Shown here one piece after another: positions 1-11,306 of a stretch of DNA of 64,000 bases (the stretch's first letter is position 1; every line of letters begins with the position of its first letter). The stretch lies in NCBI RefSeq assembly GCF_007655135.1, contig NC_045129.1, forward strand, positions 39,619,122 to 39,683,121. The letters are read 5' to 3'. The translations under genes and the position numbers were made by a program. The notes under the pieces are model-generated. The model did not search any database and was not told where the DNA came from. It saw nothing but the letters and a program-made list of their open reading frames with translations. The DNA comes from Punica granatum (lineage: Eukaryota > Streptophyta > Magnoliopsida > Myrtales > Lythraceae).

Positions 1-1
1 A

Positions 2-1314
2 GCTGCTGGGGCATCAGCAGCTGCAGTAACGACGCCCCTAGATGTGGTGAAAACTCAGTTGCAGTGCCAGGTAAAGTTCCATACTTTTTTTTTTTTTGTT
101 TATTTATTTCTTAAGTATTAAGTAATCTTCAGATTGTTCTTAATCGATTATCCAAGCTATTCATGTCCTTGTTTGTTGTTGTCTAATTTATACGTCTTCG
201 GGTTATTTGGGAGGGTGGACTGTAGGTAGCAATTACGTACCAACCAACCATAGATAGTCACAAGCTCCACAAAAAAGTAGTAAGCTTGCTCGGCAGTCTC
301 TCTTTCAGTTTTAAGATTTCTTGGAGCAAGGGCTTCATTTGATTCCTAGTCTTTCTTTTTGATTGGAATGGACTTTCTTCTTCCATGTCGAAGGTCAGCC
401 TTCTGTTATTTAGATTATTTGAGTAGAAATATGCTCTTGTTCTGCTATTTATGTAGGTCCTAGTGATTTAATTTGTCCTTCTCAAACATTTGCACGAACC
501 GCAGCTCTACGGTATTAATGGTTCACTATGATATTTTTTGCTGTCTATGTTTCTTTGTGGTCAAAAAGTAACTGCTCTAGTTATTTCATGCTTGGAAAGG
601 TAGTTAGCTTTTTCTCTCAGATTAGCTGTGGGTAACACGAACATGTAGATCCCAAAAAATGTGTTTTGAGTTCCCTTGATAGATCGTTCGTTTATCGGCC
701 CAAAAGGGAACTGCATTTTGATTGTTAGAGAGAGGATCAGTAAAAAAGTTATTATCTGAGACCATTAAATTCCAAATGCGAAAAGCATCTTCCTTTATCC
801 TTGTGATAGGAAACAATCTCTGCGTAGCATGTCTTGTACCAGAAGACTATTCAGCTAAAAATGTACCAGAAGACTATTGAGTCCGTCCCGTGCTATTGGT
901 TAAGATGCTCTGTTTGTTTCGAGTGATGGAAGTGGGACCTGATCCCTGAAATGTCTGTTTGCTCATTTTGCATTCTGCTTTTAGAGGCAACTCGAGTTAA
1001 AAATTAATGCGTCTATCTTAGTGGCAATGGGGTAGTTATAGGATTTTGGGTCTGCCCTCTGTTCTCCGCTTCATTACTTCAGCCTTTCAAACTCCATTGT
1101 GCTCCAGGGAGTATGTGGGTGCGACCGGTTTAAGACGGGCTCGATAGGGGATGTTTTCCGGACGATAGTGGAGAAGGATGGCTACAGGGGGCTCATGAGA
1201 GGGTGGATCCCAAGGATGCTCTTCCATGCACCCGCTGCTGCAATCAGCTGGTCTACGTACGAAGCCTCGAAGGCCTTCTTACAACAGTTCAATGAGAGTG
1301 ATGGCCATACCTGA
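2..1314 (+). CDS. Mitoferrin-like mitochondrial iron transporter, 3' part
   Basis: Only the last two coding exons are inside the window: 2..70 and 1108..1314, joined by a 1,037-base GT-AG intron. Exon 2..70 encodes a mitochondrial carrier signature (TPLDVVKTQLQ, the Px[DE]xx[KR] motif). The last exon encodes VCGCDRF, then GYRGLMRGWIPRMLFHAPA and WSTYEASKAF, which I recognise as the end of plant mitoferrins (MIT1/MIT2). These are inner-membrane carriers of the solute carrier 25 family that import iron into the matrix. The frame joins without loss: 69 bases, then 207 bases ending in TGA. The 3' UTR probably ends just after an AATAAA at 1677..1682. The N-terminal part lies to the left of the window. 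A related SLC25 member, such as an S-adenosylmethionine carrier, is less likely because the VCGCDRF and HAPAAAI stretches are typical of mitoferrins. Confidence 0.88.
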
Positions 1315-2422
1315 AAGAACAACCCTGAATTGTACCATAGAGATACTTTGTTGGATTGATTTGAGGATTGTCAGTTTCACGCCGAGGATGACTGGCGCAA
1401 GATAGGGGAGCAAATTAAGATGCTGCTTCTGGGTTCATGAGCAGAAACAGATGACAATCTCTACTTATCGTGATCCGGTGTTATCCGTGATTAATTTTTT
1501 GTAGCCTTTGTTTTCATTTTCCTTTTAGGTCATATAGATAATCATGTTGCAACTTTAATTGCTTAGCCTATTGGTTCTTTTTTTATTTAACCTTTCAAAA
1601 GAGGATTAGATTATGTAGAGGTATTTATGATGTAATACATCAGAGCAAACCAGAGATTTTGATGCGATATCAGGTGAATAAAGGCAGTGTGAGGAGAAAA
1701 TTTTAAATGGTCCTTAAGAAACAATAAAAGTGTTTTAATTAAAAATATTTGTCACTATTAATCGAGTGATTAACACTCAATATTTTATTTATTGTAATTT
1801 AATTGACGTTTCTTCATGTCGCGTGGTTAGGTGAGATCATCCTGCGTGGTTAGGTACGATCATCGAAGAATGTCTCAGCAATTGGTTTATGCACTGCGTG
1901 GTTAGGTAAGACTTTTGTTAGCTGCAGTTCACCAAAAGCAGCACTGTATTGTATGTATGATAGCTTCCGGCTTCAGAAGTCAGAAGGCAAAATTTTCTCT
2001 TCCCCTTTTGTTTCATATTTGACGTGCACCATTTATGTTGCGTTTGATTTTAAAGTAAGATTTTAAAATTAAATTTTGATTTTGAAAAAGAGTGATCTAA
2101 ATAGTTATATATGTGATCCACCCTTTGACTTTGTATTAGTTATTTTATTTTGTTATAGGTAGAATTAAGTTAAAATATGATTTACTTTGGAATCAAACAA
2201 GCCATTAGTATTTGGAAGTTCCAATGGACTTGATTAATCTAAGATTAAACCAGGTCGGTTGATCAAAGAGTAAAAGTTTCTTCATTAAGAATATTTGAAG
2301 ATTTTATTTAATGAGAATCAGCGTTGAAGTACTTAAATCAATATATATTGGTTTCATATTTTGTTTCAGTTCATTACACGCCGCGATTATAAGGGCTAGT
2401 GGGACGCTAGGGGCACGGTTAG
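1315..2422. other. Mitoferrin 3' UTR and intergenic spacer
   Basis: This stretch holds the mitoferrin 3' UTR to about 1,690, three copies of a short GCGTGGTTAGGT motif (1821, 1844, 1895), a small MITE (2041..2199) and AT-rich spacer. I see no further gene. Confidence 0.6.
2041..2199. mobile_element. Small MITE with GTTTGATT-type inverted ends
   Basis: The left end (CGTTTGATTTTAAAGTAAGA) and the reverse complement of the right end (TGTTTGATTCCAAAGTAAAT) match over about 30 bases with a few differences. The 159-base AT-rich body has no coding capacity. This structure fits a non-autonomous DNA transposon. I could not fix a target-site duplication. Confidence 0.6.
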
Positions 2423-2493
2423 GCACCAGTGGTCTAGTGGTAGAATAGTACCCTGCCACGGTACAGACCCGGGTTCGATTCCCGGCTGGTGCA
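2423..2493 (+). tRNA. tRNA-Gly (GCC anticodon)
   Basis: This is a complete 71-base tRNA. The acceptor stem is GCACCAG with CTGGTGC plus a final A. There is a D arm with the A-box GGTCTAGTGGTAGAA. The anticodon stem GTACC/GGTAC encloses the loop CTGCCAC with anticodon GCC at 2455..2457. The T arm contains GGGTTCGATTCCC. There is no intron and CCA is not encoded, as is normal for a nuclear plant tRNA. Its sequence looks like the standard plant tRNA-Gly(GCC). It lies 311 bases upstream of the MEA1-like start codon on the same strand and should have its own Pol III transcription. Confidence 0.97.
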
Positions 2494-2597
2494 TATAAAT
2501 GTAGACATATTTTTTTCTTTTTCCATCCATGGCTCTCTCTGTGTCTTCCAAGTTCTTCGCGATCTTTCACTACCCTACGATGGATTTACGGTTCATA

Positions 2598-2643
2598 AAT
2601 CAAATCAAATCAAATCAAATAAATCCTTCATCTCTCTCTCTCT
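2598..2643. repeat. AAATC and TC microsatellites in the MEA1 leader region
   Basis: Several tandem AAATC units are followed by a short CT run, between the tRNA and the MEA1-like start codon. Confidence 0.7.
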
Positions 2644-2803
2644 GGCTCTGGGTGCTGAGCCTGCAAAGTGAAAGCCATGAACGCTGTGCCATTTTCTTCA
2701 GCTGATTGCTCCGAAGGTCAGTCCATTTCCCAGTTTCTCTCTCAGTTATTCTTTCAGATCTCTTCTCTTCTTTAATTTATACGTCGGTGCGAACATCACA
2801 GAA

Positions 2804-3310
2804 ATGAATGGCCATGGAAGTGACGCCGATTCGAATCCCGACGAGACCCCTGACTACTACCAGCCCATCTCCTCCTCCGGCGACGACGACTCCAGCTCCG
2901 ACTCTGATCCCATCGATCACCAGCAAAACTCCCCCTCTAACCTTCGTCATCTCCCTCTACCTCTCCCCAATGGCTACCTCGGAGACAACGGAATTGCATC
3001 TCTCAGCTTACAGGATGCTGCCGACCACAAAAGCAGCGAAGAGGAGGACGACGACGACGGTGATGCCGGGGAGGAACAGGAAGAAGAGAGAGCGAGAGAA
3101 GCTTCTAATTCGGCCATGCTGAAAGCTTTCAGGGAAGACGAGAGCAGGAGGAATGCACCGTTGAGGTCCGAGGACGCAGTGAGAGTGATGGAGGCGATGC
3201 GTGGAGTATCCTTCGGGGGATCGGCTCCTGATTGGGCTCAGAGGGTGCCTGAGGATCAGTGGATCGAGCAGCTCAGGAGGCTCAGGCGACCGCCCCGAAG
3301 CACAGATTGA
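2804..3310 (+). CDS. Male-enhanced antigen 1 (MEA1) family protein
   Basis: This is a single-exon reading frame of 168 residues. The N-terminal two thirds are acidic and low-complexity, with Ser/Asp runs near residues 23-36 and a Glu/Asp block near 78-98. The C-terminal part carries the conserved MEA1-family core: VMEAMRGVSFGG and PDWAQRVPEDQWIEQL, then basic residues. The family is conserved from animals to plants, and its biochemical role is unknown; the animal name comes from testis expression. I chose the ATG at 2804 because it gives the full acidic region and the next in-frame ATG lies well inside it. A possible donor near 2716 hints at an intron in the 5' leader, but this is not proved. 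The gene is convergent with the MCAT gene; the stop codons are about 320 bases apart. Confidence 0.85.
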   Translation: MNGHGSDADSNPDETPDYYQPISSSGDDDSSSDSDPIDHQQNSPSNLRHLPLPLPNGYLGDNGIASLSLQDAADHKSSEEEDDDDGDAGEEQEEERAREASNSAMLKAFREDESRRNAPLRSEDAVRVMEAMRGVSFGGSAPDWAQRVPEDQWIEQLRRLRRPPRSTD

Positions 3311-3412
3311 TTGTACTTGATGCACATTAAATCCGTCACGCAATCTTTTAACATTGGTTTTTCAGTTGGACTGGCCCCGTGAATTCCAAGGCTTTCTTAT
3401 GTTCAAACTGAG

Positions 3413-3447
<35 letters not shown>

Positions 3448-3631
3448 ATTCAGTCTTCGAGCAAAATATGTTAATCTTTTTGCATTATTGGGATACAATC
3501 GTACAAAATCTCTCTTCTAATGATAAATAGAAAAGAAAAGCCGATCCGGCATGATCCTTCCAGCACTTCATCGAGATGGTACAAACGGTCTAAAAAAGTT
3601 AAGCTCGCAACCGGGGGAGCAGCTCCGCTCC

Positions 3632-6600
3632 TCAAGCGCCGATGTTCTCAATGTCGGAACTCTTGTCCATTCTCTTGACAATACCAGCTATAACCTGACG
3701 AACGTGCAATGAAAACAACCATTCAGACGGGAAAAAAAAAATCTCAAGTAACCAAAGACATGTAAAATCATCATCACTCAGATTCGGTACTGTATCATTA
3801 CCTTCCCAGGTCCCAATTCGTAGCCCTTCTTGAGCCCCTTGGTCAGGAGAGTCTTAATGGTTGTTTCCCACTGAACAGGGGATGTCACCTGTCATAAAAA
3901 GTTAAAATGGCCAAACAAGGATATCCCATTAATCAACATTGCCCAGCCGCCCAGTCAGGCAGATCGGATTGTTTCAATTTCCTTTCTGAGCTGCTTACCT
4001 GACGAGCAAGTATCTTCTTAATAGTATCGGGATCAGCATGTGGGCTTGCATCTACATTTGATATAACAGGGATTCTGGGAGTCCGGATCTCAGTTAAATT
4101 CAATGCTGTCTCCAATCTCGAGACAGCTGGTTCCATGAAGCTAGTGTGGAAAGCACCAGCAACAGCTAGACGAACCTGATAGTTTCCACAAATAAAAATC
4201 ATGTTTTCTGAATCTTCGTGTTACCATGTTTGGGTAAAAAGAAAGAATAACAAGACTTTCAAAGCATAAGAAGAAATATACCGTCATTCGAGCCTTGAAA
4301 GACTTAGCTTTAGCTTCTACTGCCTCTACTCCTTTAACTCCCCCAGAGACTGCATAATTTCCCTGTTAAGAGTCGAAATACGAGTTTCAGGGAGGAAGTA
4401 AAGTCAAGGAAACAAGAAAGCCAAGTATCTTTAAATGAATCAGATGAGAATACCATACCGGACAAAGGTAATTTGCGATCTGAACTTTGTTGGCTTCATC
4501 AACTTCTGCATTGGCTGCATCACACAGCTGTTGCACCTTATCCGAATCAAGTCCAATGACACTGACCATGGCACTTTTAGCTGCATCTGCAGCTTCCTGA
4601 CATACAGCATTGACATTTAAGTGTCACCCCCTGAGGTTTACAGGCATAACACCAGCGATTTATATGACTTAAAAGGCTAAAAGCTAAGATGATGGATTGA
4701 ATCTTACCTGCATTGCTTCTCCTCTTAGTTTGACCAGCTTAAGCCCATCTTCGAAGCTGATATGAGAAAGACCAAGATTAAGGAAACTGAATACTGATAA
4801 ATACTCTTTCTCTGTTGTTGTGATGAAAGGTCAAGGCTAAACCATCAAAAGCGGCATCAGTCACTGTTGACAGTAGCCAAAGTTATCTAGTAGATATCAA
4901 TAAAAGAAATGCCCCTTTAGTAAACAAAGCCCAAAATGTTCCAGATACTATTAACCAATGTGATTACAACACGCTGTACTCGGAGAAGTTTTGGTAATCT
5001 GCTTCAGTCATATCATGTTAGTTTGCATCTCCAAGTATCTAATGAGACTAGCCACGATCAAGTTATTCTCACCTAATTGAGCTAAGAAATTGAAATTTTC
5101 CAATATTAAGAGGCTTGGGATGAAACATGCTCACCTGAAAGCTCCAGCAAATGCTAAAGCAGTATATTCACCCAAGCTCAGACCGCACGTGACATCAACA
5201 GAATCAATTATTTGTTGACCTCCATCACGAGCACGGAGTACTTCTACAGCAGCCAGGCTAGTTACATAGATAGCTGGCTGCAAGATAAAAGATTATTGCT
5301 AAAACAATATCACTTTATTCTGCATTAACAATGGGATGCTCCATTACACCACATTCGTTTTCATGATTCGACATAGCATGGATTTAAATTTGGCAACATT
5401 CTTTAATCACCGACCATCCATCTAATTAGAAGTTAGAATCAAGTTTCTGAAGAGAGAGCTAATACCAGTAATGAGAAAGATAATCTCTAGTTCAATTATT
5501 TTGACAGAAAAGGCAATCACCTGACTTATGACAGTTGAATCGAGCTTTTCTTTTGGCCCACCAATACAAACGTCTAGAAGATCAAAGCTGCACAAAAAGA
5601 AGGGCAATGACGCTCAGCCCGGAATAATACATAGTGCAATATACTAATTCCAGCTTTTTTTTTTCTATAATAAAATCTAGTTGTGTCAGTCTGGCACAGA
5701 CCTCGCTAATTACAGAAGTATCCGTTGCTTCTCAAATCAATCACAAACAAATAAGCCGTAGGAGAACAAGTTGATTCTTAGATGAGAGAATCAGTAAAAT
5801 CATGTGGCTCACTATAAAGTTATAAGCGACAGAAAAAGGAGCAGTACCCTAGTATATCATTTGCCTTTCTGTACAGTTCGGCAGCAGCTGGCACATCTTG
5901 TGCATCCTTTCCCATTCCGACAGCTTGTGCACCCTACATGATTCCATTAACAAACGAAAGCAATAGGAATCAGGTTCCACGCCTCGAAGGTTAGGAAGCA
6001 CCATTAATCAATGTATAATAAAATCACAAGCCCAAATACATAAGATTCCAAATACATAAGATTTGGTGAATTTTGTCTTTTTTCCTGCTCAAACCAATCC
6101 CTTTATTATACGTATCTTAAACTTGAGCTGATTCGGTTTTTTTATAAGATGGGCAATGCTGATCCGCAATGAAACACCCAAGAAGCGATATGGTAGTGGC
6201 GGGGTAGCATTACGGATAAATTATGAAGGACAGCGGAGTACGTCATGGTTATTATACTCCTCAGTTCAGATAGTACCATAAGGATATAGATTTCAAAATG
6301 ATGGCAGCTAGGATAAAGCATACACGATACGAACGGAAATGGGAAGAGGAGGATCAGGGAAGCTCGGATGGGAGGTAATTCGGGGGGGAAGGGGAGAAGC
6401 AGCGAGCTAACCTGACCGGGAAAGAGGAAAGCGCAGCTGGGCTTGTAATCCAAGAAGAGTGCATCATCAGCGGCCTGCTGAGATCCAACAGAGACGCTCA
6501 TGGAAACCCTAGATCTCTCGAGGTTCCTGAGGCCGAGGCTGCGGGCTCTCCGAAGTCCATTGGCGGGAGAACCGAGGTGGCGGTTGGATAGGGGGAGAGA

Positions 6601-6732
6601 GAGTTGGGATTGGGAGAGAGCGAGTGAAGAACTCATCCTGGAGACGGAGTGTAGGGAGAGTGAAGGGGTGCGAAAGATGAGAGAGTGAGGATGGAGATGG
6701 AGATGGTGATGGTGATGAAGAAGAGCTTCCAT
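3632..6732 (-). CDS. MCAT: Malonyl-CoA:ACP malonyltransferase, plastidic
   Basis: The enzyme moves the malonyl group from CoA to acyl carrier protein, making the extender unit for plastid type II fatty-acid synthesis. Ten exons on the minus strand join in frame: 6412-6732, 5848-5933, 5521-5587, 5135-5277, 4708-4756, 4459-4596, 4282-4362, 3999-4175, 3802-3888 and 3632-3694. They give 403 residues. The first 90 or so residues are rich in Ser, Arg, Leu and His and look like a chloroplast transit peptide. The FabD hallmarks follow in order: FPGQGAQ at about 104-110, the nucleophile elbow GLSLGEY with Ser192, Arg217 in KLRG, and His305 in AFHT, which completes the catalytic dyad. The C-terminus is ELGPGK plus a short tail. 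The product's length and motifs fit plant MCAT. All introns are GT-AG. No defect is seen. Confidence 0.96.
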
Positions 6733-8507
6733 GGAAATAGGGGAGGGGCTGTGTGAAGAGCCAAGAGGAGTTGGGCGGGGTCGATCAGCGGAGTTTACGA
6801 AAAGGGGAGGCTCAGCTTAGCTGCCTGAAATGAATTGAAACGGTTGGGGATTTGGCTTGAAAACATCTACAAAACACAAAACAAACAAACACCATTGTCT
6901 TTTCACCCTTTTTTTTTTTTTTTGATAAATTACACTAATGGTTCTAAAATTTTACAAATGTTTCATAAATCTTTTTCTATTTGATGGTACAAAATATTTC
7001 AAAGTTGTTTCATTATAGTACAAACCGTCATTTTGCCATTGACGCCATCAAGTCGACACTGATGGTGCAAAATCGATTTTTGTGGGACGTTATATGATGG
7101 TGCAAAATGTTTTGAAGTTATAACTTAATAATACAAAATATTTTACGTAAGTTACATGATGGTGTAAAATTTACAGATTTTGTAAGGGACGGCTTGACGG
7201 TGTCAATAGCGAGATGACAGTTTGTACTATACTGAAACAATTTTGAAACATTTTATACCATCAAGTAACAAAATTTTTTTGTACCATATTGAAACATTTG
7301 TAAAACGTTTTGGACTACTAGTGCAATTTACTCTTTTTTTAATATATATATATATATATATATGTATATATGTACAGATAGATACATACATTATTGATTA
7401 AGGAAAAAAAACACACACACACATATCTTGCAAAATTTAGCACTCTTCACTCTCATTGGGATAATTCATCTTCAGGGCAGTCAAAGTAGCCATGCTTATT
7501 GTCCCCTTTTTGAATGCCGAAACTCGGTGGTTATTATTGTTTCATAATCCCGTGCCGGAATGAATCTAGTCACCATCCGTTTCAACTCTTTAGTTACTTT
7601 TAACATTGGACATTTTGTCTTGACATTGATTTGATTTTTTTTTAGATGGACATTTTGTCTTGACATATACTCCTCTTAGCAGCTCCTCTCCTCTTATACC
7701 TTTGTTAGACTTACGAAAGATAGCAGCCATTTCAACGGCTGCGAAAAAGAGTCGAGTATGATTAATAGACTTCTTTTGTCTCTTCATACTGGAAGCCTCT
7801 CATAGACTCCTTGGTCCTCGGATTTGATCACTGACTGCATCTCATCTCCATGTCTCCGACTAACAAGCTTCCTACTCGGTTCCATCAGAGGTTATACAGG
7901 ACTTTGCTTCCCTCCCTCGATTAGCAGCACCAATGTGCATTTACTTGGAAGGACAATTGGGAGATATTGAGAACAGACTTGGAAACATGAACCGTTCATA
8001 GACCTTGTTTCATTACTCTGTGCAATTCAGTATACAGTGACCGAAACTATCAACATGAACACAATTCAACTGGCATGCCTTCTGTTCCTTCCCCATTCAA
8101 GCGTCTTCAATTCGAGCATAACCGGAAAAAAGAAAATGTTTTTATTGGAATTCTCCAAGACAAAAAGAAAAGAAGCAGAACATCTCACTCAGCTTCTCTT
8201 CCTTCCCATCCTGTGCAAAATCATCCTGTAGAGATTTGCAACCATATGCAACTGCAGCCATCTTAAGAGCTCCTTTGCTTTGATTTGTAAAAATATGTTC
8301 TAAACATGTAAATGTCTTGGGACTAATGGACAAATGAACGCAGTCGTGACCAACTGTATTTCCTGTATAAACGGAAGAAACCTTGGGGTGGTTAGAATAT
8401 TCACTCGCTTATAGAGGCAGGATAAATACGGTGTATATTATTATTATTATTAAAAAAACAAAAGGCCCTCTGCCCACAAACATACCTTTACACACAACTG
8501 CTGGTCG
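6733..8507. other. Spacer between MCAT and SLP1
   Basis: This holds the MCAT promoter region (upstream of 6732), a TIR element (6926..7330) followed by an AT dinucleotide run near 7342-7370, and AT-rich DNA. The SLP1 3' UTR probably occupies the part just before 8508. No gene is seen. Confidence 0.6.
6926..7330. mobile_element. Non-autonomous TIR element, long inverted arms
   Basis: The left end (TAAATTACACTAATGGT) and the reverse complement of the right end (TAAATTGCACTAGTAGT) match. Similarity continues inward for well over 100 bases, including repeated TGATGGTACAAAAT-like blocks. The element is about 405 bases and has no coding capacity. Its ends resemble those of the larger palindrome at 37.4 kb and the small MITE at 13.5 kb, so these three may share one TIR superfamily. 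Confidence 0.72.
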
Positions 8508-10630
8508 CTACGTATAATCAACAACTTGAAGTTCACTTGCCGTGTCCAGTCCACTCCTTATAACTCTCGCTTTACCATCTACAATTTCCAGAACCTAGGA
8601 GGAGACATAAGGTTACTGCCAGCTCTGTTTGTAAACCAGTAACCTATATCAATGTATGCACCATTTTTTATGGATATATATATTCAACTTAGATTGGATT
8701 CCAGATAGTTTGGCTCTTAATCTCAACTGAAACTCGTGTTACCTCTGGTCTTGAATTCAATACGCCTCTGGACATCCCTACATCAATCCTCCATATGCTA
8801 CAGTTGTACTTGCTGCATTTCAGAAGCCATGTTCAAAAGTCGCAAAAACAGGAGCACAGATAAGTAATTTGAAGGGCTAATTTGTTCAGGATTCATAAAG
8901 AGTCATTTCAAATTCAGGATTTTGTGTTGGTGATGATTGTCGTTGCAGCTTACCAGTTTACTCCTGCAGGTTGAGGAGTATGACCGACTACCATTGCCTT
9001 AGCACCCAGAGCTTCCAAGGTCTCTTCAAGAATAGATTGTATCTGAGAAGCCAACCAATTTTAAGCCACCATTAGTTGTGTGTTAGGACTTAGGAAGATA
9101 ATATGAACGGGAAATTCTACAGAAGAAAGCGCTTTAAATATGCTTGCCCGCTTTATCTGGTAATCTTCCAAGTCTGAAAGATCCCTCGAGTACAGGCGGT
9201 TCCAAACGATGCTATCGTATCCTCGAGTGGCTATGAAAGGAATCTGAGGATTTTGATCTTCCTCAGTCAGACCCCTCATCCACTGTGACACTTCCCAGTT
9301 CAATCTCTTGATCCCATATTCAACTGCAGAGATATGAACATTCCTATCAGGCATTTCAGCAGTGGTGAGGGACCATATAAGAAAACAGTGCTGCTGTACT
9401 GAGCCAAATGAAGATGATGGTAGAGAGTTTTCCACCGTGATGAGGAAGAAGTCCACCATGACAAAAGACCCAATCATTGACCTTGAGAACAACTGGATGC
9501 CGGGACAGTTCACATGCCAAGGGACCACCTGGTCTGAATAGGACTGATCTAGCAATCACCCCCTTTTGCCTCTGTCCTAAATTTTACTAACGTAATCAGG
9601 AATCTCCACATAACCATATAAATCAAAAGAGGGAAAAAGAAGAACAATGCAATAACCACCTCTTCTGAAAGTTAGCTAAATTCGGGAAAAGTCCATAGTA
9701 CCTTCACTAGATTCCATGGGCCCCAATAGCTCTGAGGCAGATTCTGGTACTTCTTCCGCTGTTCAGAGGTAGCGATCCAACCGACAAAGGCTTGTTCCCA
9801 CTCGTACCGGTTATCCTCCAAGTAATCCAGAAAATCTAGACACTCGTCGAATGCCCCTGAATCAACATATCTGAAATCCCCTTCCACATTCATCGTCTCG
9901 TGATTCCCATTGACCTGAACCAAACCAACATGATCTGATTGAAAATAATACAATGGCTAATAGAATTTACAAGCTCAATTAGAATTTAACATAGCAAAAC
10001 CTGAAAAACTGCGCCGCCTTCGGCTTTGGCCTGCATATCTAATGACCGCAGCAAGGACAGAATAGCTATCTCATCCTCTCCTCGATCAAGTATATCTCCC
10101 AACTGAATTAAAACCTAAATAACCAGGGGAAAATGGGTTGATTCATGTATCTGGGACTATAATCGAACAGTCTACGGCAGTGCAGAAAGCTTATGTAGAT
10201 AATAACTGGGCACCAGGTGGAGAAGCTAGTTCTCTAGGAAAATGCAGTAAACAACCAACAATACCGTTTCTTTACCGAGCCATGCATCTTGGCCATCAGA
10301 GCTTAGCAGACCAGCCATCTGAAGCGCTCGTCTCGCTTGGTCAAGGTCCCCATGCAGATCTCCAACTACAAAAAAAAAAAAAAAAAAGACGACAAAGTGA
10401 AAGGAGTTAACGGGCAATGCCATCCAGGAGTATAATGGAAGAGGGCAATGCTTCGCCCTTTCCACCGCATAGATACTCCACAGCCCCCCAAAGATGGCTG
10501 CTGTTGGACAAACAGGCAACGCATGAATTTTGACTCCTGATCTTTTCTTTCGTTATTGCTAAGGGAGCTTGATTGATTGAGTTGCTAAATATATCGGCTA
10601 TCAGCCTTAGTCCATAGCATCAGGAACAAT

Positions 10631-10661
<31 letters not shown>

Positions 10662-11052
10662 GGTTTTAGGGTTTGATTCCATTGAGTTGAGCTACCCAAA
10701 TCTTTATTTCCTCAGCCAAAGAGTTAACAGGACAACAGTGAACTAATACACACTGTGGGTGGAGGCTCAGCCCTCTAAACAACATTGAAGAAAACAATGA
10801 ACAGAACAGAACAGAACCCGACATAAAGAAACGTGAGTAGAAGGAAACTGAACCAGCGACAATGCGGCGATCAGGGGCCGAGACGAAGGTGGGAGGATTG
10901 CCAGTCACAACTATGGGCTTCAAGCCCCCAATTGCTCTGCTGATTGTGCTATCAACCAAAGAAGAAGAAGAAGAAGAAGTTTCAAGAAGCTTGCGGGGAT
11001 GGTGGAAAGAAGGCTGCGGTGCAGGCAACAAATTCAGGCAGAGGGAAGCCAT
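8508..11052 (-). CDS. SLP1: Shewanella-like protein phosphatase 1, chloroplastic
   Basis: Nine exons join in frame: 10854-11052, 10265-10365, 10001-10114, 9702-9914, 9436-9571, 9148-9323, 8954-9042, 8743-8812 and 8508-8594. They give 394 residues. SLP phosphatases are PPP-family serine/threonine phosphatases of bacterial type; the SLP1 branch is chloroplast-targeted, and its substrates are largely unknown. The N-terminus is Ser-rich and transit-peptide-like. The metallophosphatase motifs come in order: GDLHGD at 68-73, GDILDRG at 106-112, GNHE at 141-144, HGG at 247-249 and GHT at 333-335. All metal-binding positions I can recognise are kept. Intron 6 appears to use a GC-AG boundary (CGG|GCAAGC), because only this junction keeps the family alignment QIKRIQSIL. 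The other introns are GT-AG. Confidence 0.94.
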
Positions 11053-11306
11053 GGAATGGCTCTCAAGCTCTGCATAACAATAACAATCATAATAATAATA
11101 ATAATACACATATCATCCTCGAAGTGAAGAAGAAGAAGAAGAGGACATTTTCTGAGGCAGACACTTCGTTTTATTTTGCCCGAGCAAAGTTTCTCAGCCA
11201 AGCATATTTCTTCCCTCCCTCACTTCTCCTTTTTCTTTATTTATTTATTTATTTATTATTATTTTGCTTTGTTTTGGGGTTTGTATTTATTTATTTAGAG
11301 TAAAAA

